In this document: positions 5,707 to 11,752 of the stretch, in pieces
Layout of the letters: every line of letters begins with the position of its first letter
Position numbering within the stretch: the first letter of the stretch is position 1
Assembly (NCBI GenBank): GCA_045542075.1
Contig: JAZQKI010000036.1
Location: forward strand, 1-12,367
Reading direction: 5' to 3'
DNA: 12,367 nucleotides
DNA from: SVTX01 sp045542075
GTDB lineage: Bacteria; Bacillota; Clostridia; Oscillospirales; CAG-272
The notes under the pieces: generated by a model
Database searches by the model: none
The model's input: only the letters and a program-made list of their open reading frames with translations
Told to the model about the DNA's origin: nothing
Program-made: the position numbers and the translations under genes

Positions 5707-7479
5707 ATGAATGACAAAAAGGTAATACCGATATTTTACGCGTGTGATGATGCTTTCGTAAAATTTACGATAGTGTCCCTCACTTCAATGATAGAAAACG
5801 CATCAAAGGACTATATATACGACGTACATATCCTTATAACCACGGTAAGCGACGAGATGCGAGAAAAGACCTTGGCGCTCGAAAACGAAAATTTCAGGAT
5901 AAGCTTTGACGATACCGAAAGCTACCTGGATCTTATGAAGACCCGACTTCCCTTGCGTGACTATTATTCGAAAACTACATATTACAGATTTTTCATAGCC
6001 GAAATGTTCCCCGAATATGACAAGGCTATATATATCGACAGTGACACCATAGTTCAGGGCGACATTTCCGAGCTGTATGCTCACGAGCTTGGCGATAATT
6101 ATATAGGAGCGTGTCACGAGCAGGCTATGGTACAGGTGGACGGCTACGGCACGTATGCCGAAAGAGTAGTCGGAGTTGACAGAAACAGCTTCTTCAATGC
6201 GGGACTTATGCTTATAAACTGCAAGCAGTTCAGAGAACAAAAAGTGCTTGACAAATTCATCGAGCTGTTGCCTATGTATAACTTCGTTGTAACACAGGAC
6301 GAGGACTATCTCAACGTCATATGTAAGGACAAGGTCCTTTGGCTTGACCAACGCTGGAACACTGAAATATTCGGCGATATCCCTTTCTCCTGCGAGGAAT
6401 TCAAGGTGATACACTATATTATGACGTCAAAGCCCTGGCATTATAATGATTGCAGATACGGTGAGCTGTTCTGGAAATACGCGGAAAAGACCTCTGTATA
6501 TAATGACATCCTACACATTCTCAACTCCTACACGGACGCAGAAAAGGAGCGCGACCGTATTTCCTGCGACAGACTTCTTAAGACCGCTATCCGTGAATCT
6601 CAGCGCGACGATACCTTTGTAATGCGTCAGAAAAAACAGAATTGCAACGAGGACCGCAGAGCGATACTTGAGAAAATAGAACAGTATGAGCTTGATGGCA
6701 AATTTGACGAGGACGTTGAAAACGACCCTCCCGGACGCACCATAATGCCCGGAGAGGTTGACTTCACGCAGGAAAAGCTGTCCACGAAAATTGCATCAAG
6801 GCTTGCGTTTGAGCAGGCGAGAAAATACCTCAATTCAATACTTGATGACGGCACGCTCGTCGTTAAGGACATAATAGGTGTTGAGCATTTCAAAAACCTT
6901 GAGTCCGGTGCGATGATAACCTGCAACCATTTCAACGCGTATGATAGCTTTGCAATACAGATGGCATACGAAGCCGCAGAACAAAAGGACCGCAAGTTTT
7001 TCCGAGTCATCCGAGAGGGCAACTACACCTCCTTCCCGGGATTTTTCGGATATCTTATGAGAAATTGCAACACCCTTCCCCTCTCGTCAAATTCCCGCAC
7101 TATGCGTGAGTTCTCAAAGGCAGCAGACAAGCTTCTCTCCGACGGACATTTTATACTGATCTATCCCGAGCAGAGCATGTGGTGGAACTACCGCAAGCCC
7201 AAGCCCCTGAAAGAAGGTGGCTTTTATATGGCTGCGAAAAATAACGTACCCGTGCTTCCCTGCTTTATCACAATGCAGGACAGCGACCGCATCGGCGATG
7301 ACGGCTTCCCCATACAGGAATATACCATCCATATTTCCGCTCCCATTTATCCCGACGCCAACAAAACTGTTCGCGAGAACACGGCAGAGATGATGGCAAA
7401 AAATTACGAGACATGGAAGCAGATCTACGAGGACACCTATAATATACCGCTTGTTTATACAACGAAAAAGGCGGAATGA
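5707..7479 (+). CDS. Two-domain enzyme: family 8 glycosyltransferase fused to PlsC-like acyltransferase
   Basis: A 590-residue protein. The N-terminal part (about 1-265) is a GT8 glycosyltransferase: IPIFYACDDAF at the start, AIYIDSDT with the metal-binding DSD at 111-113, FFNAGLMLIN around 162-171, and HYIMTSKPWHY near 236-246, typical of retaining GT8 enzymes that use a nucleotide sugar. A charged linker (about 275-385) follows. The C-terminal part is a PlsC/LPLAT acyltransferase: CNHFNAYD gives the HX4D catalytic pair (H408, D413), FFRVIREGNY follows, YPEQS (486-490) stands in for the usual EGTRS block, and NVPVLP (513-518) is block IV. No membrane span or signal is seen. Together they suggest synthesis of an acylated glycolipid or glycan at the inner membrane face; this is inferred from the domains. 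The frame opens at TTG 5653, but ATG 5707 with AAAGGA 10 bases upstream is preferred. Confidence 0.88.
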   Translation: MNDKKVIPIFYACDDAFVKFTIVSLTSMIENASKDYIYDVHILITTVSDEMREKTLALENENFRISFDDTESYLDLMKTRLPLRDYYSKTTYYRFFIAEMFPEYDKAIYIDSDTIVQGDISELYAHELGDNYIGACHEQAMVQVDGYGTYAERVVGVDRNSFFNAGLMLINCKQFREQKVLDKFIELLPMYNFVVTQDEDYLNVICKDKVLWLDQRWNTEIFGDIPFSCEEFKVIHYIMTSKPWHYNDCRYGELFWKYAEKTSVYNDILHILNSYTDAEKERDRISCDRLLKTAIRESQRDDTFVMRQKKQNCNEDRRAILEKIEQYELDGKFDEDVENDPPGRTIMPGEVDFTQEKLSTKIASRLAFEQARKYLNSILDDGTLVVKDIIGVEHFKNLESGAMITCNHFNAYDSFAIQMAYEAAEQKDRKFFRVIREGNYTSFPGFFGYLMRNCNTLPLSSNSRTMREFSKAADKLLSDGHFILIYPEQSMWWNYRKPKPLKEGGFYMAAKNNVPVLPCFITMQDSDRIGDDGFPIQEYTIHISAPIYPDANKTVRENTAEMMAKNYETWKQIYEDTYNIPLVYTTKKAE

Positions 7480-7489
7480 CAAGCATTTC

Positions 7490-7519
7490 GGGGGCTTTAT
7501 TAAAAGCCCCCGCTTTTTT
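7490..7519 (+). terminator. Intrinsic terminator after the GT8-acyltransferase gene
   Basis: GGGGGCTTT (7490-7498) and AAAGCCCCC (7503-7511) form a strong stem with an ATTA loop, followed by GCTTTTTTC. It lies 11 bases after the stop codon. Confidence 0.93.
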
Positions 7520-7561
7520 CAACATCCTCAAAATCTTTGCAAAATAATTTTTGATTTGCTA

Positions 7562-7590
7562 TTGCATTTTCAAAAAATATATGATATAAT
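7562..7590 (+). promoter_or_regulatory. Promoter upstream of the tRNA-Ser region
   Basis: TTGCAT (7562-7567), a 17-base spacer and TATAAT (7585-7590) with an extended -10 (TGATATAAT). It faces the tRNA remnant at 7714 and the intact tRNA at 7905. The intervening 120 bases hold no convincing gene. Confidence 0.65.
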
Positions 7591-7713
7591 ACATAAGTCG
7601 CAAAGCGACGGTAAAATTGAATATGCACTGCATGCATCAAGGAGAGTTATCTCGTCTATGGCGAGAATACCCACACCCTGCGTTTTACTTTGTAAGCCGT
7701 GCATCATAATTAT

Positions 7714-7755
7714 GGAGAGATATCGAAGTGGTCATAACGGGGCTGACTCGAAATT
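7714..7755 (+). pseudogene. 5' half of a tRNA-Ser(CGA), broken after the anticodon loop
   Basis: The first 30 bases (7714-7743) are identical to the first 30 of the intact tRNA-Ser at 7905-7934, and similarity continues through ACTCGAAAT (anticodon loop, 7747-7755). The 5' anticodon stem here is GCTGA, but the following bases (TTTGTAGTCAC) neither pair with it nor carry a variable arm, T arm or acceptor 3' strand. It therefore cannot be a working tRNA. The break at the anticodon loop is where some integrases recombine. Confidence 0.75.
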
Positions 7756-7904
7756 TTGTAGTCACTTTGGAACCTCCCACCTTAAATCCCTTGATTTATA
7801 AGGGTTTTCCGCAGTTCAAATAAAACTTAATACGTTAGTTCTCTCCTACTGTTCTCTCCAATTTCCAAGGTTGAGTAAGAACAGTAGAGAGCTAAAATAA
7901 ACAC
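7756..7904. other. Attachment-region tract between tRNA remnant and intact tRNA
   Basis: No gene is seen. The tract holds CCCTT-GATTTAT-AAGGG (inverted halves around 7787-7803), a 9-base direct repeat GTTCTCTCC at 7838-7846 and 7851-7859, and an inverted repeat CTCTCCTACTGTTCT (7841-7855) against AGAACAGTAGAGAG (7878-7891). Such repeats fit binding sites for a tyrosine recombinase or its accessory protein. That use is inferred from position beside the tRNA and integrase. Confidence 0.4.
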
Positions 7905-7993
7905 GGAGAGATATCGAAGTGGTCATAACGGGGCGCACTCGAAATGCGTTTGAGAGCAATCTCACGAGGGTTCGAATCCCTCTCTCTCCGCCA
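7905..7993 (+). tRNA. tRNA-Ser (anticodon CGA), CCA encoded
   Basis: An 89-base class II tRNA. The acceptor GGAGAGA (7905-7911) pairs with TCTCTCC (7983-7989), then G73 and CCA. The anticodon stem GCGCA/TGCGT holds the loop CTCGAAA with anticodon CGA, which reads UCG serine codons. The long variable arm TGAGA-GCAA-TCTCA is typical of serine tRNAs, and the T arm is GAGGG-TTCGAAT-CCCTC. Its 3' end faces the integrase gene 52 bases away, the usual layout when an integrative element has entered at a tRNA 3' end. The matching repeat of the 3' end was not found elsewhere in the window, so the far boundary must lie outside or be lost. Confidence 0.95.
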
Positions 7994-7997
7994 CACC

Positions 7998-8031
7998 GAG
8001 CCTGCAAAGTCAATTTGCAGGCTCATTTTTT
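7998..8031 (+). terminator. Intrinsic terminator after tRNA-Ser
   Basis: GAGCCTGCAAA (7998-8008) and TTTGCAGGCTC (8014-8024) form a perfect 11-bp stem with a 5-base loop, followed by ATTTTTTC. It starts 4 bases after the encoded CCA. Confidence 0.9.
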
Positions 8032-8044
8032 CGCCTTTTTTGAC

Positions 8045-9220
8045 TTATGAAACCGTGGTCAGAGCCGCCCTCATTCCCGTCACCATAGCTTCGGCGGAGT
8101 TGAGTTTGGAGTTGTAGTCTAAGTGTGCATAGATGTTTGCTGTCGTACTGAAATCAGAGTGTCCAAGCCATTCTTGAATTTGCTTCATCGGTACACCGTT
8201 CTTTAGAAGCATCGACGCGCAGGTGTGACGGAGATCGTGAAATCTGATATGCCGCATACCGTGACGTGCAAGGAGCTTCGGGAAGGCTTCGCTCAAATAG
8301 TTTGGTGGAATGATATTGCCCATTTCATCGACGCAGATATATTCAAGATATTTCGTATTGTAGCAGCTACCACATACTCTTTTGTATTCTTCCTGCATCT
8401 CCCATCTTTGCAAAAGCAACGCTCTGAATTGAGGTATCAAAGGGAGTGTTCTGCGGCTCGACTTGGTTTTCGTCGTGTCGGTCGCCACTTCTACCTTCTT
8501 GCCGTCGATTTTGCAAGATGTAAGTGTGTGCTTGATGGTGATGGTATTCTGCTGAAAGTCGATAGCATCCCATTTGAGTCCGAGAACCTCACTACGGCGA
8601 AGTCCGTAGAAAGCTGCCAATACGATTGGCAATTCAAGCTTCGTTCCTCTCGCCACCTCAAACAAGTCTTGTATCTCGTCCTCGGTGTAGAAGCTGCCTT
8701 GAAATTCGTTCTTCTTCGGTCTGTCCACCTTATCCACGGGGTTGGAAATAATCAAGTCTGTTTTGACCGCATATTTCATAGCTCTGTGAATGATTGCGTG
8801 ATAGTGGATGACCGAGTTAGCCGATACTCTTTCAAGCTGAACGAGGTAGAATTTTTGAATATCAGCAGCCGTTACCTCGGTGAGCCTACGCTTCAACGGC
8901 TTGAAATAAGGAATGATGATTTTATTCGTCATTTCCGCATAAGAAGCGTATGTAGTGAGTTTGATTGTGCTCTTGGCTATTTCAAGCCACATTGCGAGAA
9001 AGTCCACGAACATAATCTCGCCGGAAAGCTCGACCGCTTCTTCCTCAACCTCGGGTACATAGGTCTGTCGGGTTTCCCAAAGCAATGCTTCAGCCTTCTT
9101 CTTGTTGCCTTTCACCACCATTCCCGTGGGTATCCACTTGGTTTTGCGCTTACCGCCCACGGTGTAGTTCAATACCATATAAAAATAACCTTTTTTCTCT
9201 TGCAGATGTCCTGCTACCAT
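8045..9220 (-). CDS. int: Tyrosine recombinase / integrase
   Basis: A 391-residue site-specific recombinase of the phage integrase family. The N-terminal part (about 1-60) is a small arm-binding-type domain rich in aromatic and basic residues (YFYMVLNYTVGGKRKTKW). Residues about 70-165 form the core-binding helical domain. The catalytic domain has Arg in AFYGLRRSE (R208), a Lys in TKTKSSRRTLPL (about 251-253), HDLRH (H328, R331), LGHSD (H354) and the nucleophile Tyr in ANIYAHLD (Y364). The full motif set is present, so the enzyme should be active. The start has an excellent AAGGAGGT 9 bases upstream. The gene runs toward the tRNA-Ser 3' end, which is its likely attachment site. It is the last gene of the minus-strand set and also has its own promoter at 9279-9308. 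Confidence 0.95.
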   Translation of the reverse strand: MVAGHLQEKKGYFYMVLNYTVGGKRKTKWIPTGMVVKGNKKKAEALLWETRQTYVPEVEEEAVELSGEIMFVDFLAMWLEIAKSTIKLTTYASYAEMTNKIIIPYFKPLKRRLTEVTAADIQKFYLVQLERVSANSVIHYHAIIHRAMKYAVKTDLIISNPVDKVDRPKKNEFQGSFYTEDEIQDLFEVARGTKLELPIVLAAFYGLRRSEVLGLKWDAIDFQQNTITIKHTLTSCKIDGKKVEVATDTTKTKSSRRTLPLIPQFRALLLQRWEMQEEYKRVCGSCYNTKYLEYICVDEMGNIIPPNYLSEAFPKLLARHGMRHIRFHDLRHTCASMLLKNGVPMKQIQEWLGHSDFSTTANIYAHLDYNSKLNSAEAMVTGMRAALTTVS

Positions 9221-9251
9221 AAATAATTACCTCCTTAATGTAGTAGCACGA

Positions 9252-9309
9252 ATTGGACACTTGCCGTTGACCACCCTCATTATATCACGGTGCGCTGCAA
9301 ATGTCCAAT
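9252..9309. promoter_or_regulatory. Integrase promoter flanked by a 13-base inverted repeat
   Basis: On the minus strand TTGGAC (9308-9303) and TATAAT (9284-9279) with TGA before it form a promoter with an 18-base spacer, facing int. ATTGGACACTTGC (9252-9264) and GCAAATGTCCAAT (9297-9309) are inverted copies with one mismatch. One arm covers the -35, the other lies just after the expected transcription start. A repressor or excisionase binding both arms would control integrase expression. Confidence 0.6.
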
Positions 9310-9324
9310 GTGCGAATTTTTATT

Positions 9325-9537
9325 TTATGCCTTTGCCATATTGATTTTCAAAAAAGAAAGCAGATGTACCTTCGGAACACGGTACGATCTGCCGACCTTC
9401 ATATTTTGGATTGTGCCGTTCTTCAGCATTTTATAAACGGTCTTTGTGCTTACGCCGAGAGCCGCGCTCGTTTCCTCCACGCTCATTATTTCGGGATAGT
9501 CCTTCAGTACCGTCTGATATACTTCTTTGAAATTCAT
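9325..9537 (-). CDS. xis: Excisionase-like helix-turn-helix protein
   Basis: A 70-residue protein with a MerR-like winged helix-turn-helix of the excisionase type: MSVEETSAALGVSTKTVYK (about 18-36), then MLKNGTIQNMKVGRSYRVPK with the wing. This fold bends DNA at attachment sites and is typically encoded next to integrase, as here. The start has GAAAGGAGA about 6 bases upstream, embedded in the last codons of the mazF gene, whose stop lies 2 bases before this ATG, so the two are probably translationally coupled. It might instead regulate transcription, for example at the inverted repeat at 9252-9309. Confidence 0.85.
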   Translation of the reverse strand: MNFKEVYQTVLKDYPEIMSVEETSAALGVSTKTVYKMLKNGTIQNMKVGRSYRVPKVHLLSFLKINMAKA

Positions 9538-9539
9538 TG

Positions 9540-9932
9540 TTATCTCCTTTCGTTGGGATTGTATCTCTTGTAGTGGTTATGTTTTGTTTTCGTTTTCATA
9601 ATCACGTCGATAGCGTGATCGACGCGCTTCATCGTATTGTTGCTCGCTCTGCCGATGTACTCGACCAAGCGGGATTTATCCAAGGTTCTGATCTGCTCCG
9701 CAAGCACGATGGAGTCGTGCGGAAGCTCGTTGCATCTTACGACAACGTGAGTCGCAAGATCTCTGCGCTTATTGAATTTGCTCGTGATCGCCATAGCAAT
9801 TACGGTAGTGCTCGACTTGTTGAAACCGTCCGTCTGTACGATGAGCATAGGGCGGATGCCGCCTTGCTCCGAGCCGACCACGGGATCAAGATTAACGCGA
9901 TATATTTGACCTCTTTTTACCTTCTTATTCAT
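9540..9932 (-). CDS. mazF: MazF/PemK-family toxin (endoribonuclease)
   Basis: A 130-residue protein closely resembling the MazF endoribonucleases of Firmicutes. VKRGQIYRVNLDPVVGSEQG (5-24) is followed by GIRP with the catalytic Arg (R27), AITSK with the catalytic Thr (T50), and the conserved VLAEQIRTLDKSRL (77-90). Such enzymes cut mRNA at specific short sequences. The frame extends to 9995, but ATG 9932 has AAAGGAGC ahead of it and gives the normal N-terminus. No MazE-like antitoxin is adjacent: the neighbours are a 121-residue unknown and an excisionase-like protein. The last ~18 residues (KTKTKHNHYKRYNPNERR) are a basic tail beyond the usual end. Orphan MazF genes beside integrases are known in integrative elements, where they may aid element maintenance; here that is inference. 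Confidence 0.88.
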   Translation of the reverse strand: MNKKVKRGQIYRVNLDPVVGSEQGGIRPMLIVQTDGFNKSSTTVIAMAITSKFNKRRDLATHVVVRCNELPHDSIVLAEQIRTLDKSRLVEYIGRASNNTMKRVDHAIDVIMKTKTKHNHYKRYNPNERR

Positions 9933-9952
9933 AAAGCTCCTTTCACATAAAA

Positions 9953-9980
9953 GAACCCGCCGACCTTCATCGACGGGTTC
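9953..9980. terminator. Hairpin between the 121-residue gene and mazF
   Basis: GAACCCG (9953-9959) pairs with CGGGTTC (9974-9980). On the minus strand TTCTTTT follows, on the plus strand AAGATTTTT follows. It lies between the stop of the upstream gene (9988) and the mazF ribosome binding site, so it could lower mazF, xis and int expression relative to the genes before them. Confidence 0.5.
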
Positions 9981-9987
9981 AAGATTT

Positions 9988-10353
9988 TTAGGCACTCTGA
10001 CTTCTCGTGACCATCAATGCCACCTGCGCCAAGAGCACGTTTCCGATTTCTTCACCTGCACTCAATCTCTTGCAGTATTCAAGGAAATAGTAGAGCGTTT
10101 CGTGGTCGTGACCGATTTCAAGCTCTGCGTAGGTGTTCTTCTTGCGGGGGTGCTTCACCAAGCACGGCTCACCCGAAAGCCACCTGCCGAGATTGTTGCA
10201 CTCGTCGTTGAACATCTGCTTAACCTGCTGATAAGCCCAATGACCGTGCTCAATGATTTTCTGTTTCGCATTACTGTCGATGTTTTCCTCGACAATGCCA
10301 CAACCGTTTGCTATCGCTATCATATAGCGATCAAATTCCGCTTTTCTATCCAT
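9988..10353 (-). CDS. Conserved-looking protein of unknown function, 121 residues
   Basis: I do not recognise this protein. It is 121 residues, mostly helical in character, with His/Cys residues spread through (NGCGIVEE, EHGHWAYQQV, NDECNNLGRW, IGHDHETLYY), no signal peptide and no membrane span. GRWLSGEPCLVKHPRKKNTY near the middle is a basic turn. The start is well supported: AGGAGGA lies in the last codons of the upstream gene (its IGG end), whose stop is 4 bases before this ATG, so the two genes are coupled. It lies between a winged-helix gene and mazF. An antitoxin role is conceivable from position alone, but nothing in the sequence resembles MazE. Confidence 0.8.
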   Translation of the reverse strand: MDRKAEFDRYMIAIANGCGIVEENIDSNAKQKIIEHGHWAYQQVKQMFNDECNNLGRWLSGEPCLVKHPRKKNTYAELEIGHDHETLYYFLEYCKRLSAGEEIGNVLLAQVALMVTRSQSA

Positions 10354-10357
10354 TTAA

Positions 10358-10648
10358 TTATCCTCCTATGTAGTTATTCAAAATTTCTCTTAAGCCGTCT
10401 TGTGCGGCTTTTATTTTGCTCACACGACCATCAAGGTGTGCGATTGTTTCCTCAATGTCACTTCTGCTCTCGGCGTAGTAGTAACCCCTGCTGCAACTGC
10501 AAATGGGAACGCCCTTCGTGCGAAGCTCATTGACCATACGCCGTATCTCCGTACCCTTACAACGAAAGAGCCTTTCAAGCTCCTTGCTGAAAACTGCGTT
10601 GGCTTTGCCTTTGTGCTCGGTCTGCATATACTTCTCAAAGTTCTGCAT
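10358..10648 (-). CDS. Small winged-helix protein, 96 residues
   Basis: A 96-residue protein with an N-terminal winged helix: helices around FSKELERLFRCKGTEIRRMV (20-39) and the wing LRTKGVPICSCSRGYYYA (42-59). A helical C-terminal half (ETIAHLDGRVSKIKAAQDGL, 67-86) may be a dimerising coil. This layout is seen in small phage- and element-encoded replication or regulatory HTH proteins. The specific family is not certain. AAGGAGAAACGC precedes the ATG. It begins the set of tightly coupled genes ending with xis, and its leader contains the non-coding segment at 10680-11036. Confidence 0.8.
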   Translation of the reverse strand: MQNFEKYMQTEHKGKANAVFSKELERLFRCKGTEIRRMVNELRTKGVPICSCSRGYYYAESRSDIEETIAHLDGRVSKIKAAQDGLREILNNYIGG

Positions 10649-10679
10649 AGCGTTTCTCCTTATGAACCTTATTTCCTAT

Positions 10680-11036
10680 ATTGAATAGGATGTAGGAGCT
10701 TGCCTATATTTCAAGGCAAGCTCGGTTCAAGCGTCTATTTGTCCTCGACACCCCGACGCACCGATAAACGGTATGGGAAGTCATCAAACGACCGATTGCT
10801 AATCAGTTCCATAGGGTTCTAACCTCTGCCGGGTACTCCGCCAGCCGCGCATTTCTGCTACGGAAGTATCATTGTCACTCGCGCCTGTCATCGCCACGTC
10901 GGATGCAATCCAACTCTACTTTGTATAAGTGTTCTCGCTCGCTCCCTCGCGGGAGGTCTTGGCGCACCTACAAATGCGGCTTAGCGGCTCATCACCGCAT
11001 AGCGCAGATAATGTATTTGATGAATGTCTATTCAAT
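10680..11036 (-). ncRNA. Candidate structured RNA or long structured leader
   Basis: This stretch has no convincing protein gene and a higher G+C content than its surroundings. Its ends are a 9-base inverted repeat, ATTGAATAG (10680-10688) and CTATTCAAT (11028-11036), which could close the whole segment as a terminal stem. Inside are a 10-bp stem GAGCTTGCCT/AGGCAAGCTC (10696-10705, 10714-10723), a stem CTCCC/GGGAG (10942-10955) whose minus-strand loop is the GNRA tetraloop GCGA, an ATGCGG/CCGCAT stem (around 10974-11000), and smaller stems. The GNRA loop favours the minus strand, the direction of the element's genes. Alternatives are the 5' leader of the winged-helix gene or an origin of transfer. 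I do not recognise a named RNA class. Confidence 0.4.
10735..10812 (-). other. Possible 25-residue small ORF inside the structured segment
   Basis: ATG at 10812 preceded by AGAGGT 8 bases upstream opens a 25-codon frame starting MELISNRSFDDFPYRL and ending RRGVEDK before TAG. It may be chance within a structured RNA. Confidence 0.25.
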
Positions 11037-11092
11037 TTTTCAAGGATCAGTGAAGGTGTTTTTATGTCCCTTCACCTAATAGCCTTGAAAAA
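11036..11092. other. Nested two-stem hairpin downstream of the sigma-like gene
   Basis: The outer stem TTTTTCAAGG (11036-11045) / CCTTGAAAAA (11083-11092) encloses GTGAAGG (11050-11056) / CCTTCAC (11069-11075). It follows the stop of the sigma-like gene (11114) by about 20 bases on the minus strand and directly precedes the candidate structured RNA. It lacks a clean U-run outside the outer stem, so a processing site or partial terminator is as likely as a full terminator. Confidence 0.5.
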
Positions 11093-11113
11093 CGCATTTT
11101 GGCAGGGTGTTTT

Positions 11114-11554
11114 TCAAAAATTTTTTCTAATTTTTTTCACAGCAGCGTTAAACTGCTCAACGACAGTAGTTTTACTAATGCCAAATCGTCTGCCTATTTC
11201 ACGGAAAGACAATCCCTCGACCGCATTAAGCCAAAGTATCAAATACTGTTTCTCGGTAAGGTGTTCCATAGCCGCATACAAACGCTCATTGTCCGCTTTT
11301 TGCAGAAGTTCCTTTGCAATATCCACGCTTTCATCAGCTATATCAAAACCATTATCCATAGAAGCATCTAAGGATTGAATGTAACGGGTTTCCTTGCGCT
11401 CGGTGCAGCTTGTCCGATACTCAAACATAACTGCATCGTGGTATATCTCTTGGGGTTGGGTAACAAGCCAATCCGCATATATATCGTCCACCTCAACGGT
11501 GATAATTTTTCTTTCGCCTTTTTTCGTGGTTATCTCTGTCGATAACTTTTTCAT
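11114..11554 (-). CDS. Sigma-70 region 4-like regulator of the mobile element
   Basis: A 146-residue protein. The C-terminal ~50 residues match sigma region 4: HLTEKQYLILWLNAVEGLSF, then REIGRRFGISKTTVVEQF as the helix-turn-helix and AAVKKIRKNF. The N-terminal half has the ordering seen in small sigma-like proteins of Clostridial integrative elements: a basic start (TTKKGERK), VEVDDIYADWLV, then a charged stretch before region 4. No clear region 2 is present, so it is more likely a regulator with a sigma-type HTH than a complete sigma factor. The frame can start at ATG 11569, but ATG 11554 has GGAGG 8 bases upstream and is preferred. It lies behind a leader ORF, a terminator and a perfect inverted repeat, so its expression seems tightly controlled. 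Confidence 0.8.
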   Translation of the reverse strand: MKKLSTEITTKKGERKIITVEVDDIYADWLVTQPQEIYHDAVMFEYRTSCTERKETRYIQSLDASMDNGFDIADESVDIAKELLQKADNERLYAAMEHLTEKQYLILWLNAVEGLSFREIGRRFGISKTTVVEQFNAAVKKIRKNF

Positions 11555-11574
11555 TGTGTTTTCCTCCATATCGT

Positions 11575-11604
11575 GATTTTGAAATTGGTGTAAGTTTCAA
11601 AATC
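11575..11604. promoter_or_regulatory. Perfect 10-base inverted repeat ahead of the sigma-like gene
   Basis: GATTTTGAAA (11575-11584) and TTTCAAAATC (11595-11604) are separated by 10 bases, so the half-sites lie two helical turns apart (20 bases centre to centre). It lies about 20 bases upstream of the preferred ATG and close to its ribosome binding site. It may be an operator for a dimeric HTH protein, possibly the sigma-like protein itself, or an RNA hairpin that hides the ribosome binding site. Confidence 0.6.
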
Positions 11605-11654
11605 CGACAAGGTGGAGCACGAATAGAGCAAATACGATATTTTTCGCCAAGGCA

Positions 11655-11715
11655 AACAAAAAGGCACTTATTGCGTGATACGCTCGATTTTGCGTACCAT
11701 TCAACAAGTGCCTTT
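11655..11715 (-). terminator. Intrinsic terminator after the leader ORF
   Basis: On the minus strand AAAGGCACTT (11715-11706) pairs with AAGTGCCTTT (11669-11660), with TTG/CAA extending the stem and an inner ACGC/GCGT hairpin. The run TTTTTTGTTT follows the 3' arm, so it acts on minus-strand transcripts. It lies between the 20-residue leader ORF (stop at 11753) and the sigma-like gene, the position expected of an attenuator. Confidence 0.8.
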
Positions 11716-11752
11716 CTAACGTTATTCAGTTTTTTATTATGTAGAGTAGCGG

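Noticed and set aside
7451..7801. Plus-strand frame of 116 residues containing the string MERYRSGHNGADSK
   Set aside because: This part is simply the translation of the tRNA-Ser 5' half; such strings are a well-known source of false proteins. The frame also overlaps the terminator and the end of the GT8-acyltransferase gene.
7838..7891. Possible CRISPR-like repeats near the tRNA
   Set aside because: Only two 9-base direct copies exist, there are no regular spacers and no cas genes are present in the window.
8225..9226. Plus-strand frame of 333 residues opposite the integrase
   Set aside because: It is antisense to the intact tyrosine recombinase, without a ribosome binding site or recognisable motif.
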